A DNA stretch of 64,000 nt from JAIMBK01 sp040755215 (GCA_040755215.1 JBFMBG010000003.1:1-64000); one strand, 5' to 3'; positions 8,904-17,466 are shown, counted from the stretch's first letter. The notes: a model not told the origin generated them from the letters alone. Numbers and translations are program-made.

Positions 8904-9499
8904 ATGAATTATTCAACTTTAACGAAAAGGATATTTTACCCCGCTCGTTTTATGCCCGGGACACCTCCCTGGTGGCGCAGGAACTCCTGGGGCATTATCT
9001 TGTGCACAGTACCCCGGACGGTGTCACGGCCGGCAAAATTGTGGAAACGGAAGCGTATTTACAGAATGACCCGGCCTGCCATGCGGCCCGGGGGATGACC
9101 AAACGCAACCGAGTGATGTTTGGTCCGCCGGGGCACGCTTACATATATTTTATTTACGGGATGTATTATTGCTTCAACGCCGTAACCAGGGAAGAGGGGG
9201 TGGGGGAAGCGGTCCTCGTCCGGGCCCTGGAGCCGGTGGCAGGGATTTCTTTAATGCAGGAACGGCGCGGCCGGAAAAAGGTGTCCGAGCTTTGCAGCGG
9301 GCCGGGGCGCCTGGTTCAGGCCCTGGGGATTACCAAAGAACAAAACGGACAGGATTTGACCGGGGGATCACTGGTGATCTGCCGGGGGAGGAATGATCGC
9401 CCGGCTGCAGTGAGGACGACTCGCATCGGCATAAAAAACGGTTCCGAATTGCCGCTCCGGTTTTACATCGCTGGCAATCCTTTTGTTTCGCAAAAATAA
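8897..9499 (+). CDS. 3-methyladenine DNA glycosylase (AAG/MPG type)
   Basis: Base-excision repair glycosylase removing alkylated purines, cytoplasmic. 200 residues. Family hallmarks are present: FYARDTSLVAQELLGHYLV near the N-terminus, the catalytic region GKIVETEAYLQNDPACHA with the water-activating Glu, the intercalating-loop region YIYFIYGMYYCFN, and GPGRLVQALGI towards the C-terminus. It overlaps the end of polX by 7 bases, consistent with a two-gene repair operon. A weak hairpin follows the stop. Confidence 0.93.
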   Translation: MVNELFNFNEKDILPRSFYARDTSLVAQELLGHYLVHSTPDGVTAGKIVETEAYLQNDPACHAARGMTKRNRVMFGPPGHAYIYFIYGMYYCFNAVTREEGVGEAVLVRALEPVAGISLMQERRGRKKVSELCSGPGRLVQALGITKEQNGQDLTGGSLVICRGRNDRPAAVRTTRIGIKNGSELPLRFYIAGNPFVSQK

Positions 9500-9501
9500 A
9501 C

Positions 9502-9519
9502 GCCGCACAAATGTGCGGC
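9502..9519 (+). terminator. Weak hairpin after the glycosylase gene
   Basis: GCCGCAC (9502-9508) and GTGCGGC (9513-9519) form a seven-pair stem with a four-base loop just after the stop. Only a short, interrupted T run follows, so termination strength is uncertain. Confidence 0.4.
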
Positions 9520-9569
9520 ATAACAATTCTTCCCAGAAAATAGCTTCTGCCATCATTTCCCGTCGGGCT

Positions 9570-9815
9570 GGAATTGTCCAGTTCGCTCCGCTGCTCCGGG
9601 TCGACCAATTGAGAAGTGAGAGGTGGGAAGTTAGAAGTGAGATTATTTATTTCCCACCTCTATCTTCTCACATCCCACTTCTCAATTCGCGCTGCCGGTT
9701 CGCTTGCCGCGGCTGCGCCGTGTCTGGTTCCCGACCCTACGCAAATGTCGCTCACCCGGACAAATTCCAGCCCTCATTTTCATCATTAATGGAGGGAACG
9801 AAGGTTCTCATGGAC
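9570..9815. repeat. Composite palindromic intergenic repeat region
   Basis: No credible gene lies between the glycosylase and glnB stops (9500-9861); the region is a nest of inverted repeats. GGGCTGGAATTGTCC near 9573 faces GGACAAATTCCAGCCC near 9760 in inverse orientation. Inside lie two further arm pairs: AATTGAGAAGTG (9607-9618) with CACTTCTCAATT (9676-9687), and GAGGTGGGAA (9620-9629) with TTCCCACCTC (9651-9660). The right end has GAACGAAGGTTC (9796-9807) followed by TCATGGACAACTCCC. Parts of this sequence recur at 21112-21236 and 61408-61492. Confidence 0.7.
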
Positions 9816-9861
9816 AACTCCCCTGAAAATAGCCCCTTGCCCGTCGTTCGTTTGCTTCAAT

Positions 9862-10200
9862 TTAAATGGCGCTTTCACCGGTTTCCCCGGTGCGGATGCG
9901 GACGGCGTCGGCCACCGGGTAAATGAAAATCTTCCCGTCTCCTATTTCTCCCGTCCGGGCCGCCCGGGTAATTATACTCACTACCTGGTCCACGTCCTGA
10001 TCCCGGATGACTATTTCCACCTTGATTTTGGGCAGTAAATTTATACTGTATTCGGTTCCCCGGTAAACTTCCGTGCGCCCTTTCTGCAATCCGCAGCCGA
10101 TTACCTGGGTTACGGTCATTCCGTGGATTCCGAATTTGCCCAGGGCGTCCTTAACATCCTCAAGCTTGCCGGGACGCAAAATACATTCAACTTTTGTCAT
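9862..10200 (-). CDS. glnB: PII nitrogen regulatory protein
   Basis: Trimeric PII signal protein that senses 2-oxoglutarate and ATP/ADP and blocks the ammonium channel. 112 residues, the standard length. The T-loop contains RGTEYSINLLPKIKVEIV with the tyrosine at the site uridylylated in some bacteria, and the C-terminal signature TGEIGDGKIFIYPVADAVRIRTGE is intact. It is 62 bases downstream of amtB on the same strand, the usual amtB-glnK partnership, so its role is probably control of that channel (GlnK-type). It could equally be named glnK. Confidence 0.93.
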   Translation of the reverse strand: MTKVECILRPGKLEDVKDALGKFGIHGMTVTQVIGCGLQKGRTEVYRGTEYSINLLPKIKVEIVIRDQDVDQVVSIITRAARTGEIGDGKIFIYPVADAVRIRTGETGESAI

Positions 10201-10262
10201 GCCCGTCCACTCCTTTCCTTTTCCAAAGCCTTAATTGCCGATGCGCCAGATAATTTTGCCGT

Positions 10263-11657
10263 TTAGGGAGCGGGAGATTCGCGGAAAGCCGGTACCGTGT
10301 TTTCCCGCGAAGCAATTCCCCTGCCCACCGGAGCGCCGAGAACCAGGTCGGCGTAGCCATCTTCACCGTGCTGGGTGAGATCCAGCCCGTGTTCTTCTTC
10401 CTCCGTGCTGACGCGCAGCCTGGTTACGAGGCCGATCAGTTTTAAAACAGCCAGCGTCAATACCGCGGCAAAAACCCAGGTGCTGGCCACACCAATAAGC
10501 TGGATCCAGAGCTGGGCGGGATTGCCGAAGAACAGGCCGTCCGCGCCGGCGGAGTTCACGGCGGTGGAGGCAAACAGACCGGTGGCCAGGGCGCCCCAGG
10601 TACCCCCGATGCCGTGCACCCCGAAAACATCCAGCGAGTCGTCGTAGCCAAGCCGGGCCTTCAGGATGCTCACGGCCAGGTAACAGACGATTCCGGCCAC
10701 CAGGCCGATGAGCAGGGCGGCTACCGGCCCCACGAAACCCGCGGCCGGAGTTATCGCCACCAGTCCGGCAACGCAGCCGCTGGCCGCGCCCAGCATGGTC
10801 GGTTTGCCGTGGCGGAGCCACTCTGCAAAAACCCAGGATAGGGCCGCCATGGCGGCGGCGGTGTTCGTCACCGTGAAGGCGCTGGCGGCCAGGCCGCCGG
10901 CGGAGAGCGCGCTACCGGCGTTAAAGCCGAACCAGCCGAACCACAGTAGCGCCGCCCCGAGCACCGTCATGGGCAGGTGGTGGGGAAGAATTGGTTCGCT
11001 GCCGTAACCTTTCCGCCGCCCCAGGACGAGGGCGGCAACCAGGCCGGAAATTCCGGAGCTGATGTGCACCACCGTTCCGCCCGCGAAATCCAGGGCACCC
11101 ATTTCCCGCAGCCAGCCGCCCACGCCCCAAACCCAGTGCGCCAGCGGATCGTAGACAAAAGTCGTCCAGAGCAGAATAAAGGCAAGAAAAGCCGGAAAAC
11201 GCATTCTTTCGGCAACCGAGCCGGTGATTAAAGCGGCCGTGATGACGGCAAACATCAACTGAAAAACCATAAAGGTCTGGTGGGGAATGGTGGCCGCGTA
11301 GTCGGGGTTGGGTTCCTGGCCCACTCCCTTTAAACCCAGCCAGTCCAGCGCCCCGATCAGATGGTTCTGGTCGGGGCCAAACGCCAGGCTGTAGCCGAAG
11401 AGTACCCACTGGACGGAAATAAGACAGATGATCATAAAACACTGCATAATGATGCTCAAGACGTTTTTCTTGCGGACCATCCCACCGTAAAAGAAAGCGA
11501 CTCCCGGAGTCATGATCATCACCAGCGCAGCGCTGATCATGATAAAGGTGGTGTCTCCGGTATCCACTTCTCCCGCGCCGGCCAGGGCCAGACCCGGAAA
11601 GCCCAGCAGAGCCAGCAAAAACAGAAGCAGCCCTAATCTTCTTGACCGACTTTGCAC
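10263..11657 (-). CDS. amtB: Ammonium transporter (Amt family)
   Basis: Membrane channel for ammonium/ammonia with about 11 transmembrane helices. Family motifs include TTFIMISAALVMIMTPGVAFFYGG near the N-terminus, FAGGTVVHISSGISGLVAA in the middle and DVFGVHGIGGTWGALATG towards the C-terminus (pore histidines). The frame is open to 11768, but GTG 11657 lies 8-9 bases after a GGGGAGG site and starts directly before a signal peptide (RRLGLLLFLLALLGFPGLALA), so 464 residues are annotated. Operonic with glnB; a structured leader precedes it. Confidence 0.94.
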   Translation of the reverse strand: MQSRSRRLGLLLFLLALLGFPGLALAGAGEVDTGDTTFIMISAALVMIMTPGVAFFYGGMVRKKNVLSIIMQCFMIICLISVQWVLFGYSLAFGPDQNHLIGALDWLGLKGVGQEPNPDYAATIPHQTFMVFQLMFAVITAALITGSVAERMRFPAFLAFILLWTTFVYDPLAHWVWGVGGWLREMGALDFAGGTVVHISSGISGLVAALVLGRRKGYGSEPILPHHLPMTVLGAALLWFGWFGFNAGSALSAGGLAASAFTVTNTAAAMAALSWVFAEWLRHGKPTMLGAASGCVAGLVAITPAAGFVGPVAALLIGLVAGIVCYLAVSILKARLGYDDSLDVFGVHGIGGTWGALATGLFASTAVNSAGADGLFFGNPAQLWIQLIGVASTWVFAAVLTLAVLKLIGLVTRLRVSTEEEEHGLDLTQHGEDGYADLVLGAPVGRGIASRENTVPAFRESPAP

Positions 11658-11746
11658 GAGAAATACCTCCCCTGATGTTTTATTTTGCTTAAAGCGTTTC
11701 GGGAGCGGAGGGGGCCCCTGCTCCTTTCTCCCAAGACGCGTTCGGC

Positions 11747-11803
11747 CGAAAAAACGAAAAGGCGCCAATCAAGAGAGCAGCACTGCCCCGAAAAAGCGCC
11801 TTT
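11747..11803 (-). terminator. Terminator-like hairpin in the amtB leader (attenuator candidate)
   Basis: On the minus strand AAAGGCGC (11803-11796) pairs with GCGCCTTT (11765-11758) around an inner GCAG-TG-CTGC hairpin, followed by a T-rich run (11757-11746). It ends about 90 bases before the amtB start. A second hairpin with AAGCCTTT/AAAGGCTT arms lies just upstream (11884-11847). Two tandem hairpins before an ammonium transporter suggest antitermination (for example by an ANTAR protein), but no specific binding motif is proven. Nothing else was recognised in 11804-12221. Confidence 0.5.
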
Positions 11804-12221
11804 GCCATTTTACCCTGCAAAATAGATCCTCAAAGCCAAAAAAGCAAAGCCTTTCAGTCAGGATCTTCCCTGGCTAAAAGGCTTCCTTGCCGGATAATAC
11901 TTCCCTGTATTAACTTAAGCAGATTTTAGATCAGGTTGATGATTTAGTCAAGGGGGCAGGGAAAACTTTTTTATTGAAAATGCCAAAAATAACCGCCCAG
12001 GGTTAGCTAACACTTTTCTATTTCGTTCATAAGATAAAGAGTACCGGAAGGTTGCGAAGCGGGAACTCCGGCCCGGGCAACGGCGCCCTCCAAAGCAGTC
12101 GTCAGCCGGCGGACGTCATAAGCCAGGTTTAACTTTGCATGAGCTAAGTTTTTAAAATGTTTCGCTGAAATAGTTTCTGGCGTCCGGGAAGCACAAAAAA
12201 GTTTTTTGGAGGGAGAGCCAG

Positions 12222-14069
12222 ATGTGCGGGATAACGGGCTGGGTAGATTGGGAGATTGATCTTTCGCGAAAAGGTCCCGTTTTGGAAGCAATGGCCGAGA
12301 CTCTGTCCTGCCGGGGACCGGATGACAGCGGGGTCTGGGTTTCCCCGTCGGCGGGCCTGGCGCACCGCCGCCTGGTCGTAATTGACCCGGAAGGCGGCGG
12401 TCAGCCCATGATCCGCCGGCGCGGCGGGAACCTGTACGTACTCACCTATAACGGCGAACTTTATAATACTGCCGAGTTGCGCACAGAACTGGCGGCCAAA
12501 GGGTATCGTTTTCTTGGTCATTCGGATACGGAAGTTTTGCTGGCGGCTTACATGGAATGGGGAAAGGGGTGTGTGGAGCGCCTCAACGGCATTTTTGCCT
12601 TTGCCGTTTGGAGCGAGAGCGATCGGCAGCTGTTTTTGGCTCGCGACCGGCTGGGGGTGAAGCCGCTCTTTTACGCTTTACGCGGCAGCACTTTTCTTTT
12701 CGGATCGGAACCCAAATCTCTGCTTGCCCACCCGGCAGTTCAACCGGAGGTAGACGCCGAGGGTCTGGCCGAGCTTTTCTTGATCGGTCCGGCAAGGACA
12801 CCCGGACAGGGGGTGTTCCGCGGCATTCGGGAACTTCTGCCGGGGCACTGGCTGGTTTACGACCCAAAGGGAATCCGGACCGGCCGGTACTGGTCCCTGG
12901 AAAGCAAACCGCATCCAGACGACCTGGCGGCTACCGTCGCAAAAGTTCGCTACCTTCTGGGAGACGCCGTCAAAAGGCAGCTTGTTTCCGACGTTCCCCT
13001 TTGCACGTTGTTGTCGGGGGGACTGGACTCCGGTGCCGTTACCGCTTTTGCCGCTAAAGAACTGGCGCGGGCCGGCAAAGGGCCGCTGGCTACTTACTCC
13101 GTGGACTATGTGGACAACGATCGCCATTTCCGGCCGAACCGCTTCCAGCCGAATTCCGACGCGCCGTGGGCGCCGAAGATCGCCTCTCTGTTCGGCACGC
13201 TTCACCAAACCATCTTCATTGATACGCCCGAGCTGGTCGACGCCCTGACAGTTGCCTTGCGGGCGCGGGATCTGCCGGGGATGGTCGACATCGATGCCTC
13301 TCTTTATCTTTTTTCCCGCGCGGTAAAAAAGGGGGCCACCGTAGCCCTGGCGGGGGAGTGTGCCGACGAAATATTCGGCGGCTACCCCTGGTGCCGGAAC
13401 GGGGAAGTTTTGGATAACGGGGTCTTTCCCTGGATGCACCTCTTACCCGAGCGGGTACGCCTGCTTTCCCCCGAGCTGATCAACTACATCCGGCCTCGCG
13501 AATATGTAAACAGCCGCTGCCGGGAAGCCCTGGCGGAAGTACCCGCCCTGCCGGGCGAAAGCCGGTTTGAGGCCGGGATGCGCCGGATTCTCTACCTGAA
13601 CATTACGCGCTGGATGCCCGTCCTGCTCGACCGCATGGACCGCATGAGCATGGCGGCGGGCCTGGAAGTCCGGGTTCCTTTCTGCGACCACCACCTTGTC
13701 GAATACGTGTGGAATATCCCCTGGACAATGAAAAGTTGTGACCAGCGGGAAAAGGGCATCTTGCGCCGGGCTTTGGCCGGCATTTTGCCGGCAGATGTCC
13801 TGACCCGGCGCAAAAGCCCTTACCCGAAGACGCACAACCCGACCTACCTGGAAGCTGTGCGCACCTGGTTCCGGCACATTTTGGACGATGCCGCCGCGCC
13901 TCTTCGCCAACTGATCGACGTGGACTACGGGCGCGAAATCGTCCGTACCGGCGCGGCAGCTTTTGATCCGGCGTGGTTCGGCCAGCTTATGGGCGGCGCT
14001 CAGCTTTTCGCCTATCTGATTCAAATCGATACCTGGTTGCGGGAATACCGGGTCCAGATCCGGCTTTAG
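12222..14069 (+). CDS. asnB: Glutamine-hydrolysing asparagine synthetase
   Basis: Converts aspartate to asparagine using ATP and the amide of glutamine. 615 residues. The N-terminal class II amidotransferase starts MCGITGWVD, so Cys2 becomes the nucleophile after Met removal. Glutaminase-domain residues RRLVVIDPEGGGQPM and NGELYN follow. The synthetase domain has the PP-loop LLSGGLDSGAVTAF (about 263-276) and GECADEIFGGYPW. The ATG has a GGAGGGAG site. Family members also include amidotransferases for cell-wall or antibiotic substrates, but nothing nearby suggests that. Not in an obvious operon; no T-box was recognised upstream. Confidence 0.92.
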   Translation: MCGITGWVDWEIDLSRKGPVLEAMAETLSCRGPDDSGVWVSPSAGLAHRRLVVIDPEGGGQPMIRRRGGNLYVLTYNGELYNTAELRTELAAKGYRFLGHSDTEVLLAAYMEWGKGCVERLNGIFAFAVWSESDRQLFLARDRLGVKPLFYALRGSTFLFGSEPKSLLAHPAVQPEVDAEGLAELFLIGPARTPGQGVFRGIRELLPGHWLVYDPKGIRTGRYWSLESKPHPDDLAATVAKVRYLLGDAVKRQLVSDVPLCTLLSGGLDSGAVTAFAAKELARAGKGPLATYSVDYVDNDRHFRPNRFQPNSDAPWAPKIASLFGTLHQTIFIDTPELVDALTVALRARDLPGMVDIDASLYLFSRAVKKGATVALAGECADEIFGGYPWCRNGEVLDNGVFPWMHLLPERVRLLSPELINYIRPREYVNSRCREALAEVPALPGESRFEAGMRRILYLNITRWMPVLLDRMDRMSMAAGLEVRVPFCDHHLVEYVWNIPWTMKSCDQREKGILRRALAGILPADVLTRRKSPYPKTHNPTYLEAVRTWFRHILDDAAAPLRQLIDVDYGREIVRTGAAAFDPAWFGQLMGGAQLFAYLIQIDTWLREYRVQIRL

Positions 14070-14244
14070 CAATTGGGGTGCTTTTGTCCTCATAAGGGAC
14101 GGCATGTTTTAGTCACGGTTTGGAATGGTAACTTAATAAAATTTTTTCTGAAGGGAAAGGAAATTATTAGTTTTATCTAGAAAGAATAACTTGGAAAGGA
14201 AAAATGAGAAAAATTGAACAACTGGCAATAGGCAGGGAGGCTGC

Positions 14245-15390
14245 GTGCGACCACAGGTGTTAATTGAAGGAGAAAATATTTATCAGGCGATGGTCAATTT
14301 TTTAGCGGAAAAATTAGCCGGGAACTGCAAGCGCCTTGAAAACGACCCCGTTTTCAGACGCGAGTTTTATCGTGAAATGGGCGCTTGCGGAATTATGGGG
14401 ATGGCCGGACCCAAACCCTACGGTAATTCTTTTTCCTGTCGGCGAATGGCTTCGATCTTTGAAGAGGTAGCGAAAAGTTCAGTAGGCCTGGCGATTTCCC
14501 TGGCTGCCCATACCATTTGTGTTTATATGATTGGCCGGTGGGGGTCGGAAACCCGGAAAAAACGCTTGCTTCCCGCGCTCTGCCGGGGTGAGAAATTGGG
14601 GGCTTTTTGTCTGACTGAACCCAAAACCGGCTCCGATGCAAAAAACCTGGCGATGAGAGCCGTTTCTTCGCCGGAAGGGTACACCCTGCAGGGAACCAAA
14701 ACCTTTGTCACCAATGGGGGTGAAGCTTCGGTATATATAGTTTTAGCCCGGGTTAACTGCCCTGGTGAAGACAATCCCGGCGGTGGCAAGATCACGGCTT
14801 TTATTGTGGAGGATACAGTCGCGAACATGGTGATTAAACCTTACCGGGAGCAAAAAGTCGGCTTTGGCTCCTTCCCCATTGCCCTGTTGTGTTTTAAAGG
14901 AAGCGTGGTTGCGAAAGAAAACCGGTTGGGAGAAGAGGGTGAAGGATTTCGTCTGGCCATGAAAACATTGGAAGTGGGCAAGGTTAACATGGGGGCGATT
15001 GGCGTGGGTCTGGCCGAGGCTGCCTACCGGTCGGCGGTAGCTTATGCCCGGCGCCGTAAACAGTTCTCCCGAAGGATTGCCGATTTTCAGGCTGTTCAGT
15101 TTATGCTCGTTGATATGTATACAAAAATTAAAGCGGCCCGGTTATTGGTGCGGGATGCCGCCGAGCAGCTCGATACCGGACGGGCCGAAGGGTATGAGTC
15201 GGCCATGGCGAAATGTTATGCCACTGACATTGCCATCCAGGTTGTGACCGATGCCGCCCAGGTATTAGGTGGGGCCGGACTCCTGGTTCATTCTTTGGAG
15301 AAAAATCTCTGGGAAGCCAAGCTGTTGCAAATTCTGGAAGGCACTAACCAGATCCAGCGGATGATTATTGCCCGTCATTTGCTTGAGTAA
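14245..15390 (+). CDS. Acyl-CoA dehydrogenase family protein
   Basis: FAD-dependent alpha-beta dehydrogenation of an acyl-CoA, cytoplasmic. 381 residues, typical. Signature 1 reads GAFCLTEPKTGSDAKNL (about 117-133). The C-terminal signature region reads LLQILEGTNQIQRMIIARHLL with the Glu that is the catalytic base in the short/medium-chain and butyryl enzymes. GTG 14245 follows GGGAGG by four bases. No electron-transfer flavoprotein genes, enoyl-CoA hydratase or CoA transferase are adjacent, so the substrate cannot be assigned; branched-chain or short-chain acyl-CoA are both possible. Confidence 0.9.
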   Translation: MRPQVLIEGENIYQAMVNFLAEKLAGNCKRLENDPVFRREFYREMGACGIMGMAGPKPYGNSFSCRRMASIFEEVAKSSVGLAISLAAHTICVYMIGRWGSETRKKRLLPALCRGEKLGAFCLTEPKTGSDAKNLAMRAVSSPEGYTLQGTKTFVTNGGEASVYIVLARVNCPGEDNPGGGKITAFIVEDTVANMVIKPYREQKVGFGSFPIALLCFKGSVVAKENRLGEEGEGFRLAMKTLEVGKVNMGAIGVGLAEAAYRSAVAYARRRKQFSRRIADFQAVQFMLVDMYTKIKAARLLVRDAAEQLDTGRAEGYESAMAKCYATDIAIQVVTDAAQVLGGAGLLVHSLEKNLWEAKLLQILEGTNQIQRMIIARHLLE

Positions 15391-15465
15391 AAGAAGTGTG
15401 GAAAAATAAAATCTTATGTGCTATTATATTCAGAAGTAACGCATTGAGTGAAGGGAAGATTGCTG

Positions 15466-15978
15466 ATGAAGCACACTCTGGCGGTCCTGGTTTTAAACAA
15501 ACCGGGCGTTCTGGCCAGGATTTCCGGGCTTTTGAGCAGGCGGGTTTTTAATATCGAAAGCATCACCGCCGGTTATACGGAGGAGCAGGACATCACCCGG
15601 ATTACCCTGGTCATCAACGGCGACGATCGGGAACTGGATCAGGTAATTAAACAGCTGTCCAAGTTAATTGACGTCATTAAGATCCGGAAACTGGAAAGTC
15701 CTGATACAATTGAGCGGGAGCTTGCTCTGATTAAAGTAAAGGCCCATCCTGCACGGCGTTCAGATATAGTTGCTATTGTGGAAATTTTTCGCGCCAACAT
15801 TGTGGACATAAACCGGGAAACGGTCGTCATTGAACTTACCGGCGACGAAGAAAAGATCAATGCTCTTTGCACCGTTCTGGAGGAGCACGGGATTGTGGAA
15901 ATGGTCCGCACCGGCAAGATTGCCATCGGCAGGGGGCCCGGCGCGGTCAAATACCTGCCGAACGGCAACGGCGGTTAA
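15466..15978 (+). CDS. ilvN: Acetolactate synthase small (regulatory) subunit
   Basis: Regulatory subunit conferring valine feedback inhibition on acetolactate synthase. 170 residues: an N-terminal ACT domain (KHTLAVLVLNKPGVLARISGLLSRR, with NIESITAG) and the C-terminal IlvH domain (ELALIKVKAHPARRSDIVAI). GTG 15448 would add six residues, but ATG 15466 is preferred, with AAGGGA about 10 bases upstream. The catalytic subunit (ilvB) and the other branched-chain genes are not in this window, so this is an orphan location; the partner must be encoded elsewhere. The next gene starts 16 bases after the stop. Confidence 0.93.
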   Translation: MKHTLAVLVLNKPGVLARISGLLSRRVFNIESITAGYTEEQDITRITLVINGDDRELDQVIKQLSKLIDVIKIRKLESPDTIERELALIKVKAHPARRSDIVAIVEIFRANIVDINRETVVIELTGDEEKINALCTVLEEHGIVEMVRTGKIAIGRGPGAVKYLPNGNGG

Positions 15979-15994
15979 AGGAGCGTGCATTGAT

Positions 15995-16696
15995 TTGTCC
16001 GCCGTCATCGGAGTTACCTGCGGTTGGGATGAGGACAGGGGAAGGTATTATCTAAATTCTTTATATGTCCGGGCGATCGTGGCCGCGGGGGGAACGCCGG
16101 TCCTGATCCCGGATTGTCTTGGACGGGATGAAATCCACAGGCTGGTTTCTTTAATCAACGGGTTGTTGCTGACCGGCGGCCCAGACGTTGATCCCGTATA
16201 TTTTGGGGAAGAACCTCTGCCGGCCTGCGGGGAAATTACTCCGGCGCGGGACGCCCTGGAAGTGGAACTGGTGAAAGCGAGTCTGGCTGCAGGTTTACCC
16301 GTTTTTGGGATCTGCCGGGGAGCCCAGGTGCTGAACATTGCCGCCGGGGGCGATCTTTACCAGGATATCAGCACCCAGATTAAAGGTTCTCTGCGGCACA
16401 ACCAGCGAGCGCCTCTTTGGGCCCCCACCCATAACATTCAGATCGAGCCAGGCACCTTGCTGGAATCTATTTTTCAGGAAAAGGTTGTCCGGGTGAACAC
16501 CTTTCATCACCAGGCAATCCACAACCCTGCACCGGGGTTTATTGTTTGTGCCCGTTCCAGCGACGGGGTGGTTGAGGCAATCGAAAGCGTCAATCACCGG
16601 TTTGTCCTGGGCGTTCAGTGTCACCCGGAAGGGATGTGGGAAAGGGAACCCCGCTTCTTAAGACTTTTTGCCGCGCTGGTGGAGGCCAGTAAATAA
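15995..16696 (+). CDS. Class I glutamine amidotransferase-like hydrolase (peptidase C26 / PuuD family)
   Basis: About 233 residues of the gamma-glutamyl-gamma-aminobutyrate hydrolase family: cleaves gamma-glutamyl amides in polyamine breakdown or related pathways. The triad is visible: nucleophile Cys in GICRGAQVLNIAAGG and His/Glu in VQCHPEGMWE. GITCGWD-type N-terminal sequence (GVTCGWDEDRGRYYLN) is standard. The reading frame is open upstream into ilvN, so the start is uncertain; TTG 15995 (AAAGGAG about 12 bases upstream) begins where homologues do, and ATT 15989 is an alternative. No polyamine genes are adjacent, so the substrate is unknown. Confidence 0.86.
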   Translation: MSAVIGVTCGWDEDRGRYYLNSLYVRAIVAAGGTPVLIPDCLGRDEIHRLVSLINGLLLTGGPDVDPVYFGEEPLPACGEITPARDALEVELVKASLAAGLPVFGICRGAQVLNIAAGGDLYQDISTQIKGSLRHNQRAPLWAPTHNIQIEPGTLLESIFQEKVVRVNTFHHQAIHNPAPGFIVCARSSDGVVEAIESVNHRFVLGVQCHPEGMWEREPRFLRLFAALVEASK

Positions 16697-16774
16697 ACTT
16701 GTAAGCCGCACCTCCGAAAAAATTACACAATTTCCCATGGAATTTTTGGATCTGTTGGAGGGAAATCAGTTTTC

Positions 16775-16782
16775 TTGTCGAA
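16775..16782 (+). promoter_or_regulatory. Spo0A box candidate upstream of the spo0F-like gene
   Basis: TTGTCGAA, an exact match to the core of the Spo0A-binding box, lies 67 bases before the spo0F-like start. In Bacillus subtilis spo0F is itself Spo0A-controlled, so the location is meaningful, but an eight-base match can occur by chance. Confidence 0.45.
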
Positions 16783-16848
16783 GAAAAATAAACGGAAATA
16801 TCTTGTGTAAATGTCAGTATATGTCGCACAATGTCGGAGGTGTCAAAA

Positions 16849-17211
16849 ATGAAAAATGTATCGGATGTGCTGGTTGTTGACGACCAGCCGGGAATGCGCC
16901 AGTTGCTGCGTTCCGTAGTGGAGGAAGTGGGGTATAAAGTGTACCTGGCCGAAAATGGCCTGGAGGCCGTTGCAATGGTGCGGAAGATCCGCCCGCAGCT
17001 GGTCTTTATGGATGTAAAGATGCCGGTGATGGACGGGTTGGAAGCGTTAAGGGAGATAAAGGAAATTGCTCCCGAAACTGAGGTAATTATGATGACCGCT
17101 TATATTTCCGAGGAAATTAAAAGCCAGGTCAAAGAAATGGGAGCCCGGTGTTGCCTGGCCAAACCTTTTGAAATAGAAAAGGTGAAAAGACTTTTAAGAG
17201 ATCATTCCTGA
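16849..17211 (+). CDS. spo0F: Stand-alone response-regulator receiver, Spo0F-like
   Basis: 120-residue CheY-fold receiver with no output domain, the layout of the sporulation phosphorelay intermediate Spo0F. Conserved residues: acidic pair in VLVVDDQPGMRQLL, phospho-acceptor Asp in LVFMDVKMPVMDGLEAL (about residue 54), Thr in MMTAY and Lys in LAKPFEIEKVK. The opening and AKPF region closely resemble B. subtilis Spo0F by eye. ATG 16849 has GGAGG eight bases upstream; ATG 16831 is a poorer alternative. Many clostridia lack a full phosphorelay, so transfer to Spo0B or Spo0A is inference, and a chemotaxis-type receiver cannot be fully excluded. Confidence 0.75.
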   Translation: MKNVSDVLVVDDQPGMRQLLRSVVEEVGYKVYLAENGLEAVAMVRKIRPQLVFMDVKMPVMDGLEALREIKEIAPETEVIMMTAYISEEIKSQVKEMGARCCLAKPFEIEKVKRLLRDHS

Positions 17212-17291
17212 ACATTCAGGTTCCTTAAAAAAGGAATTCTTCGCTGCCCTGCGAATATAATGAAGGAGAATTAAATATCCGGATTGACCCA

Positions 17292-17466
17292 TAGGGGTGC
17301 CCCGGCACTCAATATACTAAACGTCTTCGCGGCCATGAGGCGGTGTTTTTGGCAAATGGCGGCTGGTCCTGAAGAAACGTTGCGTGATTGAGTGCCAGGG
17401 CTGAGAAAAGCGTTTTTAAAGCTTTACCCTTTGAACCTGATCTGGATCATGCCAGCGTAGGGAATG
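17292..17466 (+). ncRNA. TPP riboswitch with an enlarged P3 arm
   Basis: Thiamin-pyrophosphate-sensing leader RNA. The conserved pieces are AGGGGTGCC (about 17293-17301), GGCTGAGA (17399-17406), ACCCTTTGAACCTGAT (17426-17441) and GCCAGCGTAGGGAA (17451-17464). Between the first two elements about 97 bases are inserted, closed by GGCACTCAAT (17304-17313) pairing perfectly with ATTGAGTGCC (17387-17396): a long P3 extension. The 3' end (GGGTAT near 17466) can pair with ATACCC near 17488 as an antiterminator competing with the following terminator, so high TPP should stop thiE-thiC transcription. Confidence 0.95.

Noticed and set aside
9483..9926. 147-residue plus-strand ORF between the glycosylase gene and glnB
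   Set aside because: It reads through the nested inverted repeats and into glnB antisense; low complexity, no ribosome site, no family.
10363..10821. Overlapping ORFs on both strands within amtB, clpB, zwf and asnB
   Set aside because: These are other-frame shadows of clear genes, caused by GC-rich codon use.
12007..12291. 94-residue minus-strand ORF upstream of asnB
   Set aside because: The part outside asnB (NLAYDVRRLTTALEGAVARA) looks somewhat gene-like, but there is no usual start with a ribosome site and no recognised family; most of the frame lies antisense to asnB.
14204..14263. 19-codon ORF just before and overlapping the acyl-CoA dehydrogenase start
   Set aside because: It could be a leader peptide, but the sequence shows no run of a regulatory amino acid and no attenuator; overlap with the next gene's start is probably chance.
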